Part shown: positions 51,497-59,805 of the stretch, in pieces
Layout of the letters: every line of letters starts with the position of its first letter
Position numbering within the stretch: the stretch's first letter is position 1
Origin: JACDAN01 sp963842235
GTDB lineage: Bacteria > Actinomycetota > Thermoleophilia > Gaiellales > Gaiellaceae
Assembly: GCA_963842235.1 (NCBI GenBank)
Contig: CAWJFT010000003.1
Coordinates: 248,001 to 312,000 of the forward strand
Reading direction: 5' to 3'
DNA length: 64,000 nucleotides
Program-made: the position numbers and the translations under genes
The notes under the pieces: generated by a model
Told to the model about the DNA's origin: nothing
Databases searched by the model: none
The model's input: the letters and a program-made list of their open reading frames with translations, nothing else

Positions 51497-52729
51497 CTAG
51501 CCGTAGATGCCCTGGCCCGTCTCCTTGTCGAAGAAGTGCAGGCGCCCGGGTGAAACGGCGAGCTCGATCGGGTCGCCTTCCCGGGCCCGCGTGCCGCGCC
51601 CCAGGCGAGCGACGAACAGGCTGCCAAGCTTCTTCGCCTGCTCGGCGGTGGCCTCGACCGCCTCGGCGCCGACAGCCGCCTGAACGTCGACGCCGCGCAC
51701 CGGCGGCGCGGCAACACCGAAGTGCACGAAGACCTCCGAGCCCATGTCCTCGCGGATGTCGACGACCGCGGAGATCTTCCGGTCTTCCGGCACGCCGTCC
51801 GAGACGGCGGCGTCCTCGAGATCCTCCGGCCGGACTCCGACGATCACTCGCTTGCCGGTGAAGCTCTGGAGCGCCGGTCGCGCCTGGACGATGTCGTCGT
51901 CGATAGCCAGCCGGTGTTCGCCGAAGCTCGCCTCCAGCCGGTCGTTCGAGGCGACGATGTCCGCCCCGACGAGGTTCATCGCCGGAGAGCCGATGAACTC
52001 GGCGACGAACAGGTTCACCGGCTCGTCGTAGAGCCGCTGCGGCACGTCGAACTGCTGCAGCACGCCGTCGCGCATGACCGCCACGCGATCGCCGAGCGTG
52101 AGCGCCTCGGTCTGATCGTGGGTCACGTAGATCGTCGTGACCTCGAGGTCGCGCTGGATCCTCGCGATCTCGGCGCGCATCTCGACCCGCAGCTTCGCGT
52201 CCAGGTTCGAGAGCGGCTCGTCCATCAGAAACGCCTGCGGCTCCCGGACGATCGCCCGGCCCATCGCGACCCGCTGGCGCTGGCCGCCCGAGAGGGTCCG
52301 AGGGCGCTTGTTGAGCACCTCTCCGAGCCCCAGAATGCGCGCCGCGTCCTTGACACGGCGGTCGATCTCGCTCTTCTCGAGCTTCCGGAGCTTGAGGCCG
52401 AACGCCATGTTCTTGTATGCGGACATGTGCGGGTAGAGCGCGTAGTTCTGGAACACCATCGCGACGTCGCGGTTCTTCGGCGGCAGGTTGTTGACGACGC
52501 GCCCTCCGATGCGGACCGCGCCGGAGGTGATCGGCTCGAGCCCGGCGACCATGCGCAGCGCCGTCGTCTTCCCGCAGCCTGAGGGGCCCACGAGCACCGC
52601 GAACTCGCCGTCCCGGATGCCCAGGTCGAGCTCGTTCACGGCACGCGTGCCGTCCGGATAGACCTTCGTCAGCTGGTCGAGCTCGATTTCGGCCACAGGG
52701 TCTGAGGCATCGCTTGCGATGCCGATCAT
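51497..52729 (-). CDS. carbohydrate ABC transporter ATP-binding protein (MsmK/UgpC/MalK type)
   Basis: 410 residues from ATG 52729. Walker A VGPSGCGKTTALRMV, Q-loop MVFQNYALYPHMS, signature LSGGQRQRVAMGRAI, Walker B AFLMDEPLSNLDAKL and H-loop YVTHDQTEALTL are intact. The C-terminal TOBE/OB domain (VIVGVRPEDLEDAAV) is that of multi-substrate sugar importers. A GTG at 52696 begins VAEIELDQLTKVYPDG, the usual family N terminus. With that start a perfect hairpin at 52706-52723 would be non-coding. It is divergent from the permease and binding-protein genes. Confidence 0.92.
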   Translation of the reverse strand: MIGIASDASDPVAEIELDQLTKVYPDGTRAVNELDLGIRDGEFAVLVGPSGCGKTTALRMVAGLEPITSGAVRIGGRVVNNLPPKNRDVAMVFQNYALYPHMSAYKNMAFGLKLRKLEKSEIDRRVKDAARILGLGEVLNKRPRTLSGGQRQRVAMGRAIVREPQAFLMDEPLSNLDAKLRVEMRAEIARIQRDLEVTTIYVTHDQTEALTLGDRVAVMRDGVLQQFDVPQRLYDEPVNLFVAEFIGSPAMNLVGADIVASNDRLEASFGEHRLAIDDDIVQARPALQSFTGKRVIVGVRPEDLEDAAVSDGVPEDRKISAVVDIREDMGSEVFVHFGVAAPPVRGVDVQAAVGAEAVEATAEQAKKLGSLFVARLGRGTRAREGDPIELAVSPGRLHFFDKETGQGIYG

Positions 52730-52760
52730 AAGAGGCCGTGCCGGCTTTGCCGGTGCGGCC
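52706..52760. promoter_or_regulatory. two hairpins in the divergent control region of the sugar ABC transporter
   Basis: GGCATCGC-TT-GCGATGCC (52706-52723) is a perfect 8-base inverted repeat. GGCCGTGCCGGC-TTT-GCCGGTGCGGCC (52734-52760) is a 12-pair hairpin with two wobble pairs. They fill the space between the diverging genes and could be an operator plus a structured leader. Confidence 0.5.
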
Positions 52761-52762
52761 GT

Positions 52763-53818
52763 TTGGATAACGATACTCGGGCCGCTTCAGCCGTTTACGA
52801 TCGTCGGACTGTGGCGTCAGTGGCCGCGAGCCGTCGTCGCTGGCAGGACACGTTCGAGGAGCGGCGCTTCCTCGCGCCGCTGCTGATCGCGCCCGCGGTC
52901 GTGTTCATCGTCCTGCTGGTGGGCACGCCGCTCGTCCTGGCGATCTACCTCAGCCTCACGGACGCAACGGCCGGCTCGCTGAGCGGAGAGTTCGTCGGCC
53001 TGCGCAACTACCTGGACGTATGGGACGACGAGAACTTCCGTCGCGCGCTCAAGAACACGATCATCTTCACGATCGTCTCCCAGGCGATCGTGCTCGTCTG
53101 CGCCGGCTTCCTCGCACACGCACTCGTGCGCAACTTCCGCGGCAAGTGGCTGTTGCGCTTCTTCATCCTGCTGCCGTGGGCGGCGCCGGTTGCGCTCAGC
53201 ACCGTCGGCTTCCTCTGGATCTTCCACTCCCTCTACAGCGTGGTGAACTGGACGCTGACGCACGACATCTTCCCGGGCGGTCCGGCGTTCTACCCGTACC
53301 GGGCGATCAACTGGGCGTTCGCCCGCGACTTCTGGCCGGGAGCGATCCAGATCTCACCGATCGAGCCGATCGACCCGCCGCAGTGGCTCGGCGAGCCCCA
53401 CCTCGCAATGGCGGCGATCATCCTCATCCACGCCTGGCGGATCATCCCCTTCGCGACGGTGATCTTCATCGCCGGCCTCGCGTCGATGCCCCCCGAGATC
53501 GACGACGCGGCGAAGGTCGACGGGGCGACCGGCCTCCGGAAGTTCTGGTACGTCACCTTCCCGCTACAGCTGCCGATCGCCCTCGTGGCGCTCCTGTTCG
53601 GGATCGTCTTCACCGCCACGGACATCACCGTCGTCCAGGTGCTCACCCAGGGCGGGCCGTTCAACAGCACGCAGATCCTGACCACCTGGGCCTACGCGAC
53701 CGGGATCAACGGCGCCGCGCTCGGGGAGGGCGCCGCGATCTCCCTCTACCTCCTGCCGCCGCTCGCGATCGTGGCGATCGTGATGCTCTGGGTCGCCCGC
53801 AAGGTGGAGGTCACGTAG
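52763..53818 (+). CDS. sugar ABC transporter permease (MalF/UgpA type)
   Basis: 351 residues if started at TTG 52763; a GTG at 52811 (VASVAASRRRW) is an alternative that lies just before the conserved part. Six helices; the first is FLAPLLIAPAVVFIVLLVG. The cytoplasmic EAA loop reads EIDDAAKVDGATGLRKFWYV. A long extracytoplasmic insertion (about residues 165-205) with HDIFPGGPAFYPYRAINWAF is notable. It forms the membrane channel with the next permease. No Shine-Dalgarno site separates the two start options. Confidence 0.9.
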   Translation: MDNDTRAASAVYDRRTVASVAASRRRWQDTFEERRFLAPLLIAPAVVFIVLLVGTPLVLAIYLSLTDATAGSLSGEFVGLRNYLDVWDDENFRRALKNTIIFTIVSQAIVLVCAGFLAHALVRNFRGKWLLRFFILLPWAAPVALSTVGFLWIFHSLYSVVNWTLTHDIFPGGPAFYPYRAINWAFARDFWPGAIQISPIEPIDPPQWLGEPHLAMAAIILIHAWRIIPFATVIFIAGLASMPPEIDDAAKVDGATGLRKFWYVTFPLQLPIALVALLFGIVFTATDITVVQVLTQGGPFNSTQILTTWAYATGINGAALGEGAAISLYLLPPLAIVAIVMLWVARKVEVT

Positions 53819-54649
53819 GTGCGACGCGAGAACCTCCTCAGCTACCTGATCGTCGGCCCGTTCGCGATCGTGCTCGCGTTCCCCTTCTACTGGATGCTGA
53901 TGACCTCGCTCCGGTCGGACAACGACCTCTACGACATCCAGCAGGTGCCGTTCAAGTTCAACGCCGACTCCCCCACGATCAACAACTACAAGTTCCTCTT
54001 CCAAGAAACGGATTACCTGCAATGGCTCGGGAACACCGTGATCGTCGGCGTCGTCGTGGTCGGCATCACGCTCGTCCTCGCGCTCCCCGCCGGCTATGCG
54101 CTGGCGCGGCTCTCCGGGCGCTGGGGTCAGGGCGTCGGCGTCGGGATCTTCCTCACCTATCTCGTGCCTCCGACGCTGCTCTTCCTGCCACTGTCGCGGG
54201 TCGTGTCCGACTTGAACCTGAACGACCGCCTGTGGTCGCTGATCCTCGTCTACCCGTCCTTCACGGTCCCCTTTTCGACCTGGCTCCTGATGGGGTTCTT
54301 CAAGACGATTCCCCCGGAACTGGAGGACGCCGCGCTCGTCGACGGGGCCTCGCGGCTCGGCGCGCTCACGCGGGTGGTTTTTCCGCTTTCGATCCCGGGA
54401 ATCCTTACGGTCGTCATCTTCTCGTTCTCGCTCGTCTTCAACGAATTCATCTACGCCCTCACGTTCATCTCGAACTCCGAGACGAGGACGGTGTCGTCGG
54501 CAGTGCCGACCGAGCTGATTCGCGGCGACGTCTTCTACTGGGGGGCGCTGATGGCCGCGACGCTGATCCCGGCCGTCCCGCTCGCCCTGCTCTACAACGC
54601 GTTTCTCAACCGCTTCATCGCCGGGTTCACGGGTGGAGCGTTCCGCTGA
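53819..54649 (+). CDS. sugar ABC transporter permease (MalG/UgpE type)
   Basis: 276 residues from GTG 53819, immediately after the stop of the first permease. Six helices; the N terminus LSYLIVGPFAIVLAFPFYWML leads into the conserved TSLRSDNDLY. The EAA loop is ELEDAALVDGASRLGALTRV, and the chain ends NRFIAGFTGGAFR, a typical MalG-family tail. It partners the upstream permease and the divergently encoded ATPase. The binding protein gene follows within about 40 bases. Confidence 0.93.
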   Translation: MRRENLLSYLIVGPFAIVLAFPFYWMLMTSLRSDNDLYDIQQVPFKFNADSPTINNYKFLFQETDYLQWLGNTVIVGVVVVGITLVLALPAGYALARLSGRWGQGVGVGIFLTYLVPPTLLFLPLSRVVSDLNLNDRLWSLILVYPSFTVPFSTWLLMGFFKTIPPELEDAALVDGASRLGALTRVVFPLSIPGILTVVIFSFSLVFNEFIYALTFISNSETRTVSSAVPTELIRGDVFYWGALMAATLIPAVPLALLYNAFLNRFIAGFTGGAFR

Positions 54650-54676
54650 GTGGAAGAATGGCCCAACTGTCTCAAG

Positions 54677-54687
54677 GGAGGTGATCC
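54677..54687 (+). promoter_or_regulatory. exceptionally strong Shine-Dalgarno site of the binding-protein gene
   Basis: GGAGGTGATCC matches the complement of the 16S rRNA 3' end over eleven bases. GGAGG ends eight bases before TTG 54690, which fixes the start of the solute-binding protein and should give it higher expression than the permeases. Confidence 0.8.
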
Positions 54688-54689
54688 GA

Positions 54690-56087
54690 TTGAAGGACCG
54701 GCGTGAGCGGGTGGACATCACGAAGGTCCAGGACGAGCTCACGAGACGCGAATTGCTTCGCCGCGCCGGTCTCGGCGCCGTGGTCCTCGTCTACGGGAGC
54801 ACCGGCGTCAAGACTGCGGTTGCCGGGGTACCCAAGTACCGGCACAAGGAGCTGAAGGGGACGCTCCGGATCATGCAGTGGAGCCACTTCGTCCCCAAGT
54901 ACGACACCTGGTTCGACAACGTCTGGGTCAAGCGTTGGGGCCAGGCAAACGACACCGAGGTCAAGGTCGACCACGTCAATCTCGCGCAGCTGCCGACGAT
55001 CGCGGCGTCGCAGGTTGCTTCACGCAGCGGCCACGACCTCTTCCAGTTCCTCTCGCCGCCGGCGGCGTACGAGGACCAGGTCGTCGCATTGAACGACATC
55101 GTCAGCCAGGTGCAGAAGAAGGTCGGCAAGCTGGGCCCGGTCGGCCACAAGAGCACCTACAACCCGAAGACGAAGAAGTACTTCGGCTTCGCCGACAACT
55201 ATGTCCCCGACCCCATCCACTACCGCAAGGACCTCTGGGGCGAGGTCGGGCTCAGGCCGACGACCTGGGAGAACATCCGGAAGGCGGCGCCGAAGCTCAA
55301 GGCGATGGGCAACCCCATCGGGATCGGGATGTCCAACGAGCTCGACTCGAACATGGCGCTGATCGCCCTGCTCATGAACTTCGGCTCGTTCATCCAGACC
55401 CAGGATGCGCGGGTCGCGATCAAGAACAAAGGCACGGTCGAAGCGCTCAAGTTCATGCGCGACCTCTACAAGCGGGGGATGACCAGCTCAGTCTTCGCCT
55501 GGACGGCCGCGTCGAACAACGACGAGTTCCTCGCCGGCCGCCTCTCGCTGGCACTGAACGCGATCTCGATCGCCCGAAGCGCGGAGCAGCGCAACCTCCG
55601 TTTCAACGACGACATCGGCATCCTGCCGATCGCCAAGGGGCCGGCCCCACGGCGAGGGCTGGAGCACGTCATGGGCGTCTACGTGATCTGGAAGTTCGCC
55701 CAGAACAAGGCGGCTGCGAAGAAGTACCTGGTCGACATCGGCACGAAGTACACCGGGCACTTCCTGAACAGCTACTTCTACAACTTCCCGACGTTCCCCC
55801 GCTCGGTGTCCAACATCAAGGTCCGGCTGGCGAAGCAGACCGACTATCCGAACGAGCTTCGCGGCCGGTACACGATCCTCGACGAGATCTCGAAGAAGTA
55901 CACGTACAACGTGGGCTATCCGGGCTACTCGAACGCCGCGATCGACGAGGTGTTCTCGAAGTTCCTGATTCCGCAGATGTTCGCGCGGGTTGCCAGGGAC
56001 GAGATGAGCCCGGACGAAGCGATGCGTGCGGCCCACCGGGACATCTCAAAAATCTTCAACAAGTGGAGGGCTCGAAAAAAGATCTGA
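54690..56087 (+). CDS. extracellular sugar-binding protein of ABC transporter, Tat-type signal
   Basis: 465 residues from TTG 54690. The N-terminal stretch ELTRRELLRRAGLGAVVLVYG carries a twin-arginine motif and a short hydrophobic core, so Tat export is likely; there is no lipobox cysteine. The mature part is a family-1 binding protein with LRIMQWSHFVPKYDTWFD, GHDLFQFLSPPAAYEDQVV, YVPDPIHYRKDLWGEVGLRP and a C-terminal basic end (FNKWRARKKI). It delivers a carbohydrate or related solute to the permeases encoded upstream; the ligand is unknown. Confidence 0.9.
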   Translation: MKDRRERVDITKVQDELTRRELLRRAGLGAVVLVYGSTGVKTAVAGVPKYRHKELKGTLRIMQWSHFVPKYDTWFDNVWVKRWGQANDTEVKVDHVNLAQLPTIAASQVASRSGHDLFQFLSPPAAYEDQVVALNDIVSQVQKKVGKLGPVGHKSTYNPKTKKYFGFADNYVPDPIHYRKDLWGEVGLRPTTWENIRKAAPKLKAMGNPIGIGMSNELDSNMALIALLMNFGSFIQTQDARVAIKNKGTVEALKFMRDLYKRGMTSSVFAWTAASNNDEFLAGRLSLALNAISIARSAEQRNLRFNDDIGILPIAKGPAPRRGLEHVMGVYVIWKFAQNKAAAKKYLVDIGTKYTGHFLNSYFYNFPTFPRSVSNIKVRLAKQTDYPNELRGRYTILDEISKKYTYNVGYPGYSNAAIDEVFSKFLIPQMFARVARDEMSPDEAMRAAHRDISKIFNKWRARKKI

Positions 56088-56122
56088 AGGCCGCTCGAGA
56101 GCGAGAGGGATCCGCCGCCGGA

Positions 56123-56139
56123 GCGCGGCTTTGCCGCGC
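56123..56139 (+). repeat. perfect hairpin GCGCGGC-TTT-GCCGCGC after the binding-protein gene
   Basis: Seven-base arms around a TTT loop, 36 bases after the binding-protein stop. The GGCTTTGCC core is shared with hairpins near 18204 and 52734. Confidence 0.55.
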
Positions 56140-56166
56140 GGGAGGCCCACAAACGAAGAAACCACT

Positions 56167-56259
56167 GGACGGAGCCGGTCACACGCCGGCTCTGTCCACG
56201 TTTGAACCGGTGACTCGGCGCGCAAGGAGGGGGCTCGTGGGGGAACCAGGGGTTCCCCC
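56167..56259. terminator. two hairpins forming a probable bidirectional terminator region
   Basis: GGACGGAGCCGG pairs with CCGGCTCTGTCC (56167-56197, 7-base loop), and GGGGGAACC pairs with GGTTCCCCC (56239-56259, 3-base loop). They lie between two convergent genes. U-runs are weak on both strands, so termination may need Rho or a GC-type mechanism. Confidence 0.55.
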
Positions 56260-56266
56260 GCGGTCC

Positions 56267-56764
56267 TTAGTTCTCGTCTTCGCCGACTGCGAACTGGTCC
56301 GGAGAGACGTCGTCGAGGAATTTGCGGAACTCGTCGACGATCTCTTCTTCGTTGACCTCTTCGCCCTCGAACTCGATCGCCGACTCCTCGATCACGTGCT
56401 CGGCGGCGAAGATCGGCGCCTCCGCGCGGACGGCGATCGCGATCGCGTCGGACGGCCGCGAGTCGATGTCGATCTCGGAGCCGTTCTGCTGCACGGTGAT
56501 GCTCGCGTAGAACGTGTTGTCCCGCAGCTCGGTGACCGTGATGCGCAGCACCTCGGCGTCGAGCTGCTCGAGCATGTCGGCCATCAGGTCGTGGGTCATC
56601 GGCCGCGGCGTGGAGGCGCCCTGGAGCTTCATCAGGATCGCGGCGGCCTCAGGGTGGCCGATCCAGATCGGAAGGAACTTGTTTCCGTCCGCCGTTTTCA
56701 GGAGGACGATCGGCTGTTTGCCGACCAAGTCGAAGCTGACCCCGTAAATGACCATCTCGAACAT
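56267..56764 (-). CDS. bifunctional nuclease (BFN/DUF151) domain protein
   Basis: 165 residues from ATG 56764. The family sequence is clear: FDLVGKQPIVLLKTADGNKFLPIWIGHPEA, with the IWIG block, then RPMTHDLMADMLEQLDAEV and IDSRPSDAIAIAVRAEAPIF. It ends in an acidic helical tail (EGEEVNEEEIVDEF). DUF151 proteins are reported as nucleases in plants; in bacteria the role is less clear. The gene stands alone, with the tRNA-Ile gene divergent upstream. Confidence 0.92.
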   Translation of the reverse strand: MFEMVIYGVSFDLVGKQPIVLLKTADGNKFLPIWIGHPEAAAILMKLQGASTPRPMTHDLMADMLEQLDAEVLRITVTELRDNTFYASITVQQNGSEIDIDSRPSDAIAIAVRAEAPIFAAEHVIEESAIEFEGEEVNEEEIVDEFRKFLDDVSPDQFAVGEDEN

Positions 56765-56855
56765 CAGGTGAAGGAGGCGCTTGGCCCGTTTCGGATTGTA
56801 GACACGGCCTCCTCCGCCGAAACCACTCCCCCTTGTTCGCTACCATCGTCGTCCC

Positions 56856-56929
56856 GGGCGATTAGCTCAGTTGGTTAGAGCGCCGCTCTGATAAGGCGGA
56901 GGTCCGTGGTTCGAGTCCACGATCGCCCA
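56856..56929 (+). tRNA. tRNA-Ile (anticodon GAT)
   Basis: Cloverleaf: acceptor GGGCGAT/ATCGCCC, D-arm GCTC..GAGC, anticodon stem CCGCT/GGCGG with loop CTGATAA (anticodon GAT), variable AGGTC, T-arm CGTGG TTCGAGT CCACG, discriminator A. The length is 74 bases. CCA is not encoded. It is not in an rRNA operon here. Confidence 0.96.
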
Positions 56930-56946
56930 TCAGCCCGTGCGCCGGG

Positions 56947-57834
56947 CTAATCCGTCAGGCTCTCGAGCGTCTCAGCGAGCTCCGCGAGCTCGACCTCGTC
57001 GGAAAAGAGGATCTCGAGCTTCCCCGAGGTCAGCCGCACCCGGCGCCCGGTCAGCCGCTCTGCCGCCGTGCGTACCCGGTCGGACAGAATCGGGTCGACC
57101 GGCGTCCTCACCCGTCTCGGCCTTCGGCGGGCGCCGGCCCACCGCGCGGCCCGCTCGGCTTCCCGGACCGACAGCCCGCGCCGGACGATCTGACGCGCCA
57201 GGCGCCGTCGCTCGTCGTGATCCGGGACAGCGAGAACCGCGCGGGCATGGCCTTCGGTGAGCTCGCCGCGCTCGAGCATCGCCAACACGTCCTCGGGTAG
57301 GTCGAGCAGGCGCATCCGGTTCGAGACCGACGGCTTCGAGCGGCCGACGCGCTCGGCGATCTCACCCAGGGCGAGATCGAAGTCGTCAACGAGGAGCGCG
57401 TAGGCCCGGGCCTCCTCCACAGGCGTGAGCTGTTCCCTCGCGACGTTCTCGACCAGGCCGAGCAGAAGGGCGTCGCGGTCGCCGGTCTCCCGGACGAGCG
57501 CGGGAATCGTGGCAAGCCCGGCTTCACGAGCCGCACGCCACCGGCGCTCGCCGGCGATCAGCTCGTAGCCGCCTGCGGCCCGGGAGCGGACGACGATCGG
57601 CTGCACGAGCCCCTGCGCCTTCACGGACTCAGCCAGCGCGGCAGTCGTTTCCTGATCGAAACGGCGCCGCGGCTGGCGCGGATTCGGGTGCACCTGGTCG
57701 AGCGGAAGCTGGGCAAGCTGCGTCGGCGGCGCGCCGCCGATCAACACTTCGAGCCCTCGGCCGAGACCGCGGCGGCCCGGCGGTGCAGGATCAGTTGCGC
57801 TCGACAAGCTCCATCGCCACCTTCCAGTACGCAT
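56947..57834 (-). CDS. parB: chromosome partitioning protein ParB
   Basis: 295 residues from ATG 57834, overlapping parA by 44 bases; TTG 57807 is an alternative start (17-base overlap). N-terminal GLGRGLEVLIGG is typical. The CTPase/clamp motifs are VHPNPRQPRRRFDQE, GYELIAGERRWRAAREAG and LGLVENVAREQLTPVEEARAY. The helix-turn-helix for parS is IAERVGRSKPSVSNRMRLL. A C-terminal dimer helix follows. It loads on parS near the origin and moves the origin with ParA (family knowledge). No consensus parS is visible in this window. Confidence 0.94.
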   Translation of the reverse strand: MRTGRWRWSLSSATDPAPPGRRGLGRGLEVLIGGAPPTQLAQLPLDQVHPNPRQPRRRFDQETTAALAESVKAQGLVQPIVVRSRAAGGYELIAGERRWRAAREAGLATIPALVRETGDRDALLLGLVENVAREQLTPVEEARAYALLVDDFDLALGEIAERVGRSKPSVSNRMRLLDLPEDVLAMLERGELTEGHARAVLAVPDHDERRRLARQIVRRGLSVREAERAARWAGARRRPRRVRTPVDPILSDRVRTAAERLTGRRVRLTSGKLEILFSDEVELAELAETLESLTD

Positions 57835-58540
57835 CGGCGCCTGCGGACCGCCGGTCGTAGGCGATCACGGGAAGTCCATGGCTCGGCGCTTCGGCGATCC
57901 GGACCGACCGTGGGACGTGCGTCTTGAAGACGAGCGGGCCGAAGTGACGAGCGAGCTCCTCGGACACCTCCGCAGCCAGGCGCGTGCGTCCGTCGACCAT
58001 CGTGAGCAGCAGCCCGGCTAGCGTCAGCTTGGGGTTGAGCCGGGCGCGAACGGCCTCGATCGACTCCAGGATCTGAGCGACGCCTTCGAGCGCGTAGTAC
58101 TCAGCCTGGACCGGGACGAGCACCCGATCGGCGGCGGCAAGAGCATTGATGGTCAGCGGGCCGAGCGAGGGCGGGCAGTCCAGAAACACGTACCGGTAGT
58201 GCGACGCCGTCGACCGGAGGGCTTCTGCGAGGTAGCGCTCGGCGTCGTCGCGCAGCGCCAGTGACACGGCAGCCCCGGCCAGATCGGATCGAGCCGGGAT
58301 CAGCTCGAGGTTCGCGAACCTCGTTCTGGCCGCGAGCTCATCTGCCCGTGCGCCGTCGAGCAGATCGAAGCTCGAGACCCCGTTGGCGCGCTCACCCAGC
58401 CCCGACGTCGCGTTCGCCTGTGGATCGAGATCGACGAGCAGCGTCGGCTCGCCCGCTTCGGCGAGGCAAGCGGCGAGGTTGATCGCGGTCGTGGTCTTTC
58501 CGACCCCGCCCTTCTGGTTGGCGAGCGCGTAGATGGCCAT
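57791..58540 (-). CDS. parA: chromosome partitioning ATPase ParA/Soj
   Basis: 249 residues from ATG 58540. The deviant Walker A is ANQKGGVGKTTTAINLAA, the A' motif LLVDLDPQANATSGLG and Walker B FLDCPPSLGPLTINAL. It has no N-terminal DNA-binding extension, so it is the Soj-type chromosomal form. It drives origin segregation with ParB (family knowledge). It lies 19 bases downstream of rsmG in the conserved origin-proximal operon. Confidence 0.95.
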   Translation of the reverse strand: MAIYALANQKGGVGKTTTAINLAACLAEAGEPTLLVDLDPQANATSGLGERANGVSSFDLLDGARADELAARTRFANLELIPARSDLAGAAVSLALRDDAERYLAEALRSTASHYRYVFLDCPPSLGPLTINALAAADRVLVPVQAEYYALEGVAQILESIEAVRARLNPKLTLAGLLLTMVDGRTRLAAEVSEELARHFGPLVFKTHVPRSVRIAEAPSHGLPVIAYDRRSAGADAYWKVAMELVERN

Positions 58541-58559
58541 CCCGCTGCCGTCACGCTAC

Positions 58560-59150
58560 TCAGGCCAACGGACGTTTCCTGGCGAGCCCTGGGCGGCGCG
58601 GAAAGCCAGGCGGTGTCGGTTTCAGCTTGCGGATCACGACCAGGCCGTCGCGTTCTTCCGGGGGAGCAGCGCCGAGCTGCTCGGCGACTTGCGCAACGCG
58701 CTCGAGCTCTGCGCTCGGACCGACCCAGAGAATCGCTGCTCCACCCGGACGGACGAGCGGCAGACACCACTCCGCAGCGACCGGCGGCTGCGCGAGCGCC
58801 TTGGCGACGGCCACGCCGAACTGGTCGGTCTCCTGCTCCTCGGCGCGGCCCCAGACGACGCGCAGATTAGGAAGCTCGGTCTCCCAGCGCCTGAGGAAGT
58901 CCGCCTTCCGTCGTTCGGCCTCGAGCAGGGTTACCTCGCAGTCGGGAAGCGCAGCGGCGAGTGGGATGCCGGGCGCGCCCCCGCCGGAACCGACGTCCAC
59001 GATCGGCCCCTCGAAGCTCCCGACCACCTCGGTGCCGCGGAGGCTGTCCTCGAGCAGCATCCTCCGGGCTTCGGCCGGATCGCGGAGCGCGGTCAGCCCT
59101 GGGGTCTCGAGGACCGCCCTCAACCAGTCGTCAAGAACTGGGTGAGACAA
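58560..59150 (-). CDS. rsmG: 16S rRNA (guanine-N7) methyltransferase RsmG
   Basis: 196 residues from ATG 59150. Motif I reads IVDVGSGGGAPGIPLAAALP and is followed by VTLLEAERRKADFLRRWE and VWGRAEEQ. The N-terminal helices with ALRDPAEARRMLLEDSLRG are of the RsmG type. It methylates G527 of 16S rRNA (family knowledge). The start overlaps the end of jag by 20 bases. The basic tail (FPRRPGLARKRPLA) may aid rRNA binding. Confidence 0.93.
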   Translation of the reverse strand: MSHPVLDDWLRAVLETPGLTALRDPAEARRMLLEDSLRGTEVVGSFEGPIVDVGSGGGAPGIPLAAALPDCEVTLLEAERRKADFLRRWETELPNLRVVWGRAEEQETDQFGVAVAKALAQPPVAAEWCLPLVRPGGAAILWVGPSAELERVAQVAEQLGAAPPEERDGLVVIRKLKPTPPGFPRRPGLARKRPLA

Positions 59151-59805
59151 CCACGAAGCGGTTCGGCTCGGTGCCCTCGCTCGTCGTCTCCACGCCCGCG
59201 TGGTCCTGCAGGGTGAGATGGACGATCTTCCGCTCGACGGCGGTCATCGGCTCGAGCTCCACCGGCTCTCCGCTCCGCAGCGCCTGTTCGGCAGCTCCAG
59301 CGGCCAGGGAGGCGAGGGTCGCCTCGCGGCGGGCGCGGTAGCCCGCCGCGTCCACGACGACGGAGGTGCCGGGCAGCTGTCGCGCAAGGATCGCGTTCGC
59401 GAGGTACTGGATGGCATCGATCGTCTGGCCGTGACGGCCGATGAGCAGGCCGAGATCCCGTCCCGAGCAGGTCGCGATGAGCGATCCGTCCTCCTCCGCG
59501 ATGTCGAGCCGACATGAGATGCCGAGCGCTGTCGTGATCCTTGCGATCAAGTCGCGGACGAGCGTGGCCGCTTCGGACTCCTCCATACCGGCCGACGAGG
59601 CCTCGCCGTCGGTGTCGGCGGTCGCCACGACCCGCGCCGGCGAGTAGCCGACCCCGAGAATGCCGCGCTCGCCTTCGGAGACGACCTGGAAGCGGACGGC
59701 GGCCTTGTCGAGGCCGGGATGAAGCTTCTCGAGCTCCCGAAGCGCGGCCCACTTCGCCTCCCCGACGGTCTCCCCTTCCGTCTCGACCCGCAAGTCGGCG
59801 GTCAT
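59131..59805 (-). CDS. jag: Jag/KhpB-type RNA-binding protein (Jag_N, KH, R3H)
   Basis: 224 residues from ATG 59805, overlapping yidC (ATGA). The Jag_N domain is at residues 1-55 (LRVETEGETVGEAKWAALRE). The KH domain has DLGLLIGRHGQTIDAIQYLAN and the R3H domain ELEPMTAVERKIVHLTLQDH, ending TEPNRFVVVSP. KhpB-like proteins bind RNA and influence cell-wall growth and sporulation (family knowledge). This gene keeps its usual place after yidC. The longer open frame upstream is a shadow of yidC. Confidence 0.93.
   Translation of the reverse strand: MTADLRVETEGETVGEAKWAALRELEKLHPGLDKAAVRFQVVSEGERGILGVGYSPARVVATADTDGEASSAGMEESEAATLVRDLIARITTALGISCRLDIAEEDGSLIATCSGRDLGLLIGRHGQTIDAIQYLANAILARQLPGTSVVVDAAGYRARREATLASLAAGAAEQALRSGEPVELEPMTAVERKIVHLTLQDHAGVETTSEGTEPNRFVVVSPSS

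Noticed and set aside
54878..56878. 666-codon open frame on the plus strand spanning the binding-protein gene and the BFN gene
   Set aside because: Frame-shifted shadow of the binding-protein gene that continues through terminator hairpins and antisense to the BFN gene.
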